Part shown: positions 57,896-64,000 of the stretch, piece by piece
Layout of the letters: every line of letters begins with the position of its first letter
How positions within the stretch are numbered: the stretch's first letter is position 1
Source of the DNA: Akebia trifoliata
Lineage: Eukaryota > Streptophyta > Magnoliopsida > Ranunculales > Lardizabalaceae
NCBI GenBank assembly: GCA_017979445.1
Contig: CM030706.1
Span: 15,672,967-15,736,966, forward strand
DNA: 64,000 bases
Direction: 5' to 3'
Program-made: the position numbers and the translations under genes
The notes under the pieces: model-generated
Told to the model about the DNA's origin: nothing
Database searches by the model: none
The model's input: the letters and a program-made list of their open reading frames with translations, nothing else

Positions 57896-59160
57896 AATGA
57901 AGGACTTTTGGGAAATAATGAATGAATTTGGAAAAGACTGATCAGAGTGAATTGAATAAATCTGGAAGATACTAAATCTGAAAGAGAAATGATCGAATCC
58001 AAGAATGATTGGATCTAGGAATAAAAAAATACCATATTAGTTTATCTCTGGGCACAGTCAAATGTGAGATCCGAAGTACTTTTGTTTGAACCTCAAGGAT
58101 TTATCCAAAAGTTTTATGAATTTAAAACCTGAGTTTAAATCTCAAGAGTTTTTTCGAAAAACTGCTATCAAGAGGGTAACCTTAAATTTGAAGTTCTCAT
58201 TGCTCAAAAATAATTGAACACATCATTAAAAAATGCCCCTGGTATAAGGGGGGGAAATTACACATCTAGAGGAAAAAGAAAAAATGCCCCTTGTATGAAG
58301 GTTTGAAATATTTGATTACCACAAGCGCAATAAAGATCCAACTTTTAATTTTGATTAATTTTATTAAAGATTTTGAGTCATGCTTAAGAGAACAAAATAT
58401 TTCCTTTTGAGACTCATCATAGAATTCACCATTCTCTCCATTGGTTCACTTGGGGAAGTAAGAATTTTTAGATCGATCGTAGACAAGATACTTGTGGCTT
58501 CTGAATCTATGCCTGGTTTAAGCTGAGTATTGAACTTGATTATTCGGATTTCTGATGTTTCAGCTCGAACTGTTCTCAGCTTGGGATTTTCTTCTATTTT
58601 TTTTTTTATTACTCTAACTTTTGCCTAGATCGCCTTTCCAGGTTTTCAATCTAGCGAGCTTGCTCTAGCTTTTGCCTAGATCGCCTTTTCAGGTTTTCGA
58701 TCTAGCGAGCTCTTTCCTTTTTCTTTGCTCTGATTGTTGCCAAAATTATCCTTTCAGATTTTCAACCTTGCTAGCTTGCCTTAATTTTTGCCTAAGTTGC
58801 CCTTTCTGGGTTTTCAACTTAGCAGGCTTCTTCATTTTTTTTTTATCTTTTTCTTCTCCTCTGAAGTTCTAGAATTACTGTCTGATCATGCTTCGCTACC
58901 CTCCTTGACTTTTTCACATGATACTTAGGAGGACTTTTATAGGTAGGCTTGGGACTAGGCATAAAAAGAAAAGAATTTTGAGGCTCAAAAACCCGAATGC
59001 CCCTTGTGTGGCATTTCATTTAAAATTTTTTTATTGAACTTTCTTCCCCATTTTGGATGATATTTCTTTTTCTTTTGAATTTTTTTCTTAATTTTTTTAT
59101 TGTGTGGGGAACTAGATTTTTTTTATTTTGATGCGGTCGGGCCTGAAGTAACTTCTCAGG
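57896..59160 (-). other. C region between integrase and tandem array
   Basis: Non-coding, similar to B 22740-23950: ATTTATCCAAAAGTTTTATGAATTT-type stretch (58085 onward), AATGCCCC repeats (58225-58290), hairpins and GGGCCTGAAGTAACTTCTCA (about 59143). Confidence 0.75.
58615..58835 (-). repeat. Four spaced hairpins of C
   Basis: CTAGAT…ATCTAG (about 58623), CTAGATC…GATCTAG (about 58675), an unpaired copy (about 58742) and CTAAGTTG…CAACTTAG (about 58793), the last an 8-bp stem. The loops read CCTTTCCAGGTTTTC, CCTTTTCAGGTTTTC and CCCTTTCTGGGTTTT. Confidence 0.8.
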
Positions 59161-60060
59161 TTGCCTACGTACCCCATAATTTTGAGATCAGACCAAAACG
59201 TAGTTCGAATTTTCCTTCCCCTAGGTTAGGTGATCGGGCTGAGAAAGAAAAAGGCATCATTTTTTTTTTTTTTTGAAAAGGCTGCAAAGGGCTGAGAAAG
59301 GAGATAATGAACTGGGTAGCAGGAAAATTGATTAGGCCAAAGATGGCCTCCTTAAATGTAATACCATTTGATCCGGTCAAGGTTGGTTGACTCTGGTAGA
59401 TCACTTTCATCATGATCTTGAAGTCTGACGACTTTTCCAGATAGTATTTCCTTAATGAATGAATTTCTCCAATTGGGTTCAGACTTTCTCTTATAGTCGA
59501 GGAGGAGTGTTCAATTTTCTTTGAAGTCTGATAGTTAAATCCTTGACTTGTAAATGATGAGCTTTGACCTTTTTGTCAAATGCACGGGTGACTCTTCTTA
59601 CATAAGCTTGCACATGATACAGGGCTTTAACTCGTTTTCTTTGATCAAGTTTAATTCTTCATACTGCTGTCGAACCCAATCTGTTTCTAACAAATGATTT
59701 TCCAACAAGACCCTGAGAGACGAAATTTCCATTTCAACTGGCAAGACTACTTCCATGCCATACACTAAGGAGTAGGGAGTAGCTCCAGTAAAGGATCGAA
59801 TTGAAGTTCGATATGTCCATAGCGTGAATGAAATTTTTTGGACCAATCTCGATGTGATTGACATATTTTCCTGATGATAGTCTTGAGACTCTTACTAATT
59901 GCTTCAACCATTCCATTGATCTGTAGACGGTAGGGGGATGATTTGTGCTTCCGGATCTTCAACTTTAAACATAGAGTAATGATTTATGCTTTGAAGTACG
60001 ACCCATTATCAGAGATCAGTTCAAAAGGTACCCCCATATCGACTGATAATATGTGATTTG
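59161..60060 (-). pseudogene. int: C integrase fragment
   Basis: Minus strand. HKSSPYRLQINGMVEAISKS (about 59900-59955) covers the catalytic glutamate, followed by KTIIRKICQSHRDWSKKF, TYRTSIRSFTGATPYSLVYG and [20 protein letters not shown]. Frames at 59962-59765, 59916-59734 and 59864-59598 overlap because of frameshifts. The N-terminal finger and most of the core before 60060 are missing. It is closest to the B integrase. Confidence 0.8.
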
Positions 60061-60860
60061 AAACTCAAGATGTAGTAAGGATAGTGCTGATACATTTTAT
60101 AACATCTTCTTTGATTCCATCGATATAGACGAGTATCTATTCCGTGTTGAACAACACCCAAGCTTGTACCTAACATATCCTCATATGATCACACAAACAA
60201 ATCTTTTGAAATTTCTGAGTAAATTCATTATCACCTCATGTTCCTTTCGGGATAAGATGGTTTCTATTTGAATATCTTTACAAATTATTTTTTGTTTCGA
60301 GGTCAAAGACCTTTCCTTTCTCGATTAAAGGTTGAGCCCGACTCTTATCTTCTTGTTCAGAAATAAAATCTATCAAATTATTAGTTAATTCGTTAATGTG
60401 CTCGAGGTATTCAAAAATTTCTTTTATCCGATCAATTTTAGATGGGGCAACAGACACCTCTATAAACTCGATGAACTAACTTGAGTCAATAGGAAAGAGT
60501 AGACTCAATCTAAGGAAGACATAACCTTGTTGGAAAAAAGGACTCGAGCTAACCCAAATGACTTATGAAAACTCAAGACAAGTACCCACACGATTGTGAT
60601 TAGGACTGAGGACTGAGATATTGCTTATAACCAGTAGGATTGAAGCACTATGATCTTTAAAGAACAACTGGACGATGTTGAGGTCATTTCTGACTGTTGA
60701 TTTGATATTGACGTTTACTCTAACTGACCGGATTTACAACCCTAACTAGACGATGGACGATTGAGCTTCGACACAATGATAACCCTTAAACCTCTTTGAA
60801 GGTGAATTTAACCAATTTCAGTGTAACCCCCTTGATAACATTTTAAATGAACCCTGAGAT
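60061..60860 (-). pseudogene. C scattered pol/gag remnants
   Basis: Short stretches align with B in the same order but with large gaps: 60150-60260 resembles B 27215-27310, 60290-60420 resembles B 27350-27500, 60720-60860 resembles B 30720-30870. RT, RNase H, protease and most of gag are deleted. No open frame of useful length remains. Confidence 0.65.
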
Positions 60861-61029
60861 TTTATTAAATTTGTGCACCAATCTATTAAACAATTCATTA
60901 ATGTAATGATTATTCACAAAAAAAATTTTATTGCACTCTTGAAAAATATTGACAAATAATGTTTTCATTGAATAACAACTTCCACAAACATATTTCAATA
61001 ATTTTTCATGCAAAAATAGATTTTTTGTA

Positions 61030-61260
61030 AATCATTTTTTTCTGAATTTTCTTTTCTTTTGGAAAATATTTTCTTTTGGAAAACATTTTTTCTCTGAAAA
61101 ATAGTTTTTTATTTGGAAAGCATTTTCTCTTGGAAAATCTTGTTCTTATGGAAAATATTTTTTGGAAAACGTTTTTTCTTAGAAAATATTTTTTCTAAAG
61201 AATAACACTTTTTCTAGAAAATATTTATTTTGGAAAATACTTTCCCTTTGTAAACTATTT
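61030..61260 (-). repeat. GGAAAATATTTTC palindrome cluster of C
   Basis: At least eight variants of GGAAAATATTTT/GGAAAACATTTTTTC in about 230 bp, matching the shorter cluster of B at 32240-32400. Confidence 0.75.
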
Positions 61261-61559
61261 TTCTTCTTTGAAAATTTGATTTCTATTTCGATTTAAATGG
61301 CCCGGTCCATCAGGATTGTTGGATCGAGTTGGGCTGGGTCATTTGCAAGAGATGGATTTTTTATTGGGTCGGTGCACCCGTTTTAATTTTCGAAACAAAA
61401 TTTTTTATCCTTGAGGACAACCATACATTCCTTATCTCATCATTCACATGCATTATGATCTCATCATTCACATCATTCACCTACATTCATCAATCAAAAT
61501 GTTCCATTTAATAAATAACCCGGGAACACCCACGAAAAGTTCGAGTCGTGACCTACTAG

Positions 61560-62330
61560 GAAGGTTTCTAGACTCTAAGCTTACTACGTGCAATGCATTT
61601 TTATCTGGCCACTCTTGCCCAAGCACACCTATATACCTTTCGATACGTGGTGACTTGGTTTGATATACCGTATAGGTGATAATCTAAAACCTCAATTCAC
61701 TTCTCTGAAGCCAAAAACAGCCAGTTTGATCTCCAGTTGAGAGGTGGCGCACAATGCTGAGCAAGGGCCCACTTAAATACCTCTCGTCTAGAATAGACGT
61801 AGTCTATCCCCCTCGTACAGTAGGGTACAGCGGGGCAAGATCTTGCTTAGGCACCGATTTTGACCAAGAAGTGCAATTGATATACTTAGATTATCTTTTA
61901 TACCTACAGGGTACAAGTCAAGAGTTGTAGCTTTCATAAATGGTTTGGCATCCCACAAGGGGACCGACCTCGTACTAGTACTACATTGGTAATCAGGACA
62001 TGTGACTGTGTGCTCACAATAGGTCAAAGGCTCAGGTCACTCCAGCTTGGGTGCATCAATACATCTCTCAGAATCACCTGATTAAATGGTATTGATGCCC
62101 CAGTTTGATATACCCTAAGGTACGTGACTGGTTGTTGTGTTTTCATGAATGACGTCGCATCTCCGAAGAGATCGGCCACGCACTAGTGCCACGTTGGCTA
62201 TATAGGACGTGTAAGTGTACAAAACAGTAAACGTGCATGTGGTGTGTGCAAAACAGGGTGGGGTGTGCCCGATGCCTTTTTCAAACACATGGGCCCATGG
62301 GCCAGATTATGTCATCACATATGAATATCA
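61560..62330 (-). other. Conserved leader block (C copy)
   Basis: Shares TACGTGACTGG, CACGCACTAGTGCCACGTTGG, GGTTTGATATACCGTATAGG and other stretches with A and B; non-coding. Confidence 0.65.
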
Positions 62331-62699
62331 AATGAATATTGATCAAGAAAATAATACAAAACCCATCACATCGAAATTAAGATGAAAGCAAACACATCAC
62401 AAATATATCTGTAAAGATCATGGCACATTATATGGGTATATAACACAAATAATAATTAATCTGATCCAACATTAAAAAAGCCCATAAATTTGTTGTCTAT
62501 GGTCTAATCAAGGGTTATTTTTGGGTCATCCAAAATAAATCGAGATTCCAATAGATGTTACATTGATGATAGAATGACAATGGTTGAGATGAGCTCACTC
62601 TCAGGAACATTAATTGTGCTAACATTAGATAAATTCGAATTTTCTCTCAGGAACATTAATTGTGCTAACATTAGATAAATTCGAATTTTTTGTGAATTT

Positions 62700-63460
62700 G
62701 GAAAATACAATCCGAACTTACATCAATGATATCTAAGGCTTCCGATAACGAAATCGAGTAAACTCAAGTTTTAAATTAATCTACTCGATGAGATCTACAT
62801 TTTATTAATAGGTGCCTAGACTTAATTCTCAACAGAATGTTCTGTAAAAACGTTTTAACGTTGCTGTCCCAACCTTTATTCAGAAACAATTTCAGATTTA
62901 CAGATTGAACTTGCATCGATGATATCTAAGGCTTCTGATAACGAAATCGAGTGAACTCAGGTTCTAAATTAATCTACTCGATGAGATCTACGTTTTACTA
63001 AGAGGTTCTCAGACTTAATTCTTACTAAAATATTCTGTGAAAACGTTTTAACATTGTTGTCCCAACCTTCATTCAGCAACAATTCCAGATTTACAGATTG
63101 AACTTGCATCGATGATATCTAAGGTTTCCGATAATGAAATTGAGTGAACTCAGATTCTAAATTAATCTACTCGATGAGATCTATGTTTTATTAAGGTTCT
63201 CAGACTTAATTCTCACTAGAATGTTTTGTAAAAAAGTTTTAATATTGCTGTCCCAACTTTCATTCAACAACAATTCCAGATTTACAAATTGAACTTGCAT
63301 CGATGATATCTAAGACTTTCGATAACGAAATTGAGTGAACTCAAGTTCTAAATTAATCTACTCGATGAGATCTACGTTTTATTAATAGGTTCCCAGACTT
63401 AATACTCACTAGAATATTTTGTAAAAACGTTTTAACATTACTGTCCCAACCTTCATCATT
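62700..63460 (-). repeat. ~193-bp tandem repeat, four units
   Basis: The landmark ATATCTAAGG or its variant recurs near 62729, 62922, 63115 and 63306, a period of 191-193 bp. It is the same repeat as in the A leader (period ~198), so unit number and length changed between the two elements. Confidence 0.88.
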
Positions 63461-63686
63461 CCATCATTTTCATATGTAGATTTGAATCTTTCATTATTTA
63501 GGGGTCATCAAAAAGTGATCCTTAATTGGAAAAAAAAATGCAATACCCAAAATCATCTACAATCAAGACAAAAAAATAAATAAACAGAAAAAATAAATAA
63601 AAGAAATCCAACTAAATAAAAAAAAAACTAAGTCATCTTGGCAATGCTTCCATACTTGGGATTTTTCAAGTTTGATCCTCAATAGT

Positions 63687-63703
63687 CCCCAGAGGAGTCG
63701 CCA
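63687..63703 (-). promoter_or_regulatory. C primer-binding site
   Basis: CCCCAGAGGAGTCGCCA on the plus strand; TGGCGACTCCTCTGGGG in element sense, one base from the LTR. Confidence 0.85.
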
Positions 63704-63704
63704 C

Positions 63705-64000
63705 TGAAAGCGCCATCGATCCGCGGGGTGCGCGGATCCGCTTTTGACCCTTGAGGTTTGGGAGTCGCCACCTAGTTATTATGGTCTAGGAACCAAACTG
63801 ACTCTAAAACGGATAATGAACTAATCTACTATAGAAAATCTGAATCCGGGGATCATGTTACGGGGTTGGAAGGTGTTAGGCACCAACCCCGCCCGGCCAT
63901 TGCCGGTCTCTACTTATCCCAAATAAATCTACATCGCTAATGACAAACCTAGATTAAAAAATAATGAAAAAGCTTACCTTCGATCTGCAAAAGTGATATT
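63705..64000 (-). repeat. C 5' LTR, first 296 bases seen
   Basis: TGAAAGCGCC (LTR end, reverse) onward, with GGAGTCGCCACC and GGAAGGTGTTAGGCACC. It continues beyond the window. Confidence 0.9.

Larger units (their letters stand above)
60861..63686 (-). other. C leader
   Basis: Corresponds to the B leader, with ORF1 missing between about 60960 and 61020. It holds the palindrome cluster (61030-61260), the conserved leader block (61560-62330), a 49-bp tandem duplication (about 62590-62690) and the ~193-bp repeat. The ORFs at 61329-61511 and 61448-61663 show no domain. Confidence 0.7.
44494..64000 (-). mobile_element. Element C, family 1, deleted derivative, continuing past the window
   Basis: Minus-strand element: truncated 3' LTR on the left (44494-45730), internal region 55140-63704, PBS and start of the 5' LTR on the right (63705). 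Element D lies inside it. The first 296 bases of its two LTRs differ at about 11 positions by hand count, nearly all transitions, so they are probably one pair and younger than those of A. Internally only fragments of integrase and scattered pol/gag remnants remain, and ORF1 is missing. Confidence 0.85.

Overview
This window is plant nuclear DNA made almost entirely of LTR retrotransposons nested inside one another. I found no host gene, tRNA, rRNA or CRISPR array. The elements look like Ty3/gypsy of the Tat/Ogre type: LTRs of about 1.5-2.4 kb, primer-binding sites of the form TGGCGACTCCACTGGGG, protease motif L-I-D-N-(G/S)-S, a second RNase H between the first RNase H and integrase, an extra ORF upstream of gag in one element, and an antisense ORF downstream of integrase. 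This fits a flowering plant with a repeat-rich genome; the species cannot be told.

Layout. Outermost element O (+ strand) supplies a partial 5' LTR (1-840), primer-binding site, leader with two minisatellites and gag (3380-5884). Element A (+, 5890-18478, target duplication CTACT) splits O. O resumes with protease and linker (18484-20413), is split by full-length element B (- strand, 20414-37235, TTAGG/TAGG), and resumes with RT, two RNase H domains and integrase (37236-40507) and its 3' region (to 41951). Solo LTR S2 (41952-44334, GAAGG) and then element C (- strand, from 44494 past the window end) interrupt O's antisense ORF region. A carries solo LTR S1 (11658-13393, CTACC). C carries truncated element D (- strand, about 45731-55139). 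Removing A or B makes O's reading frame continue across the join, which supports the nesting order.

Families. Family 1 (A, B, C, S1) has LTRs of about 1.5-1.75 kb with a tandem block rich in TTGACY upstream of a TATA box. Family 2 (D, S2; O is related by pol but has a divergent LTR) has LTRs of about 2.4 kb. All coding regions are pseudogenes. D is the least damaged. B has the fullest gene set (ORF1, gag, protease, RT, RNase H x2, integrase). A keeps only gag, and C keeps only fragments.

The most unusual signal is that nearly every tandem array here, in leaders and between pol and the 3' LTR, is built from hairpin units whose two arms change together between units (for example CCAAG/CTTGG and CCGAG/CTCGG; TGGTCCA/TGGACCA and TGATCCA/TGGATCA). 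Separate spaced hairpins sharing a CCTTTC-n-GGTTTTC-like loop lie downstream of integrase in elements of both families. This could be selected RNA or DNA structure, or hairpin-templated repair; the window alone cannot decide.
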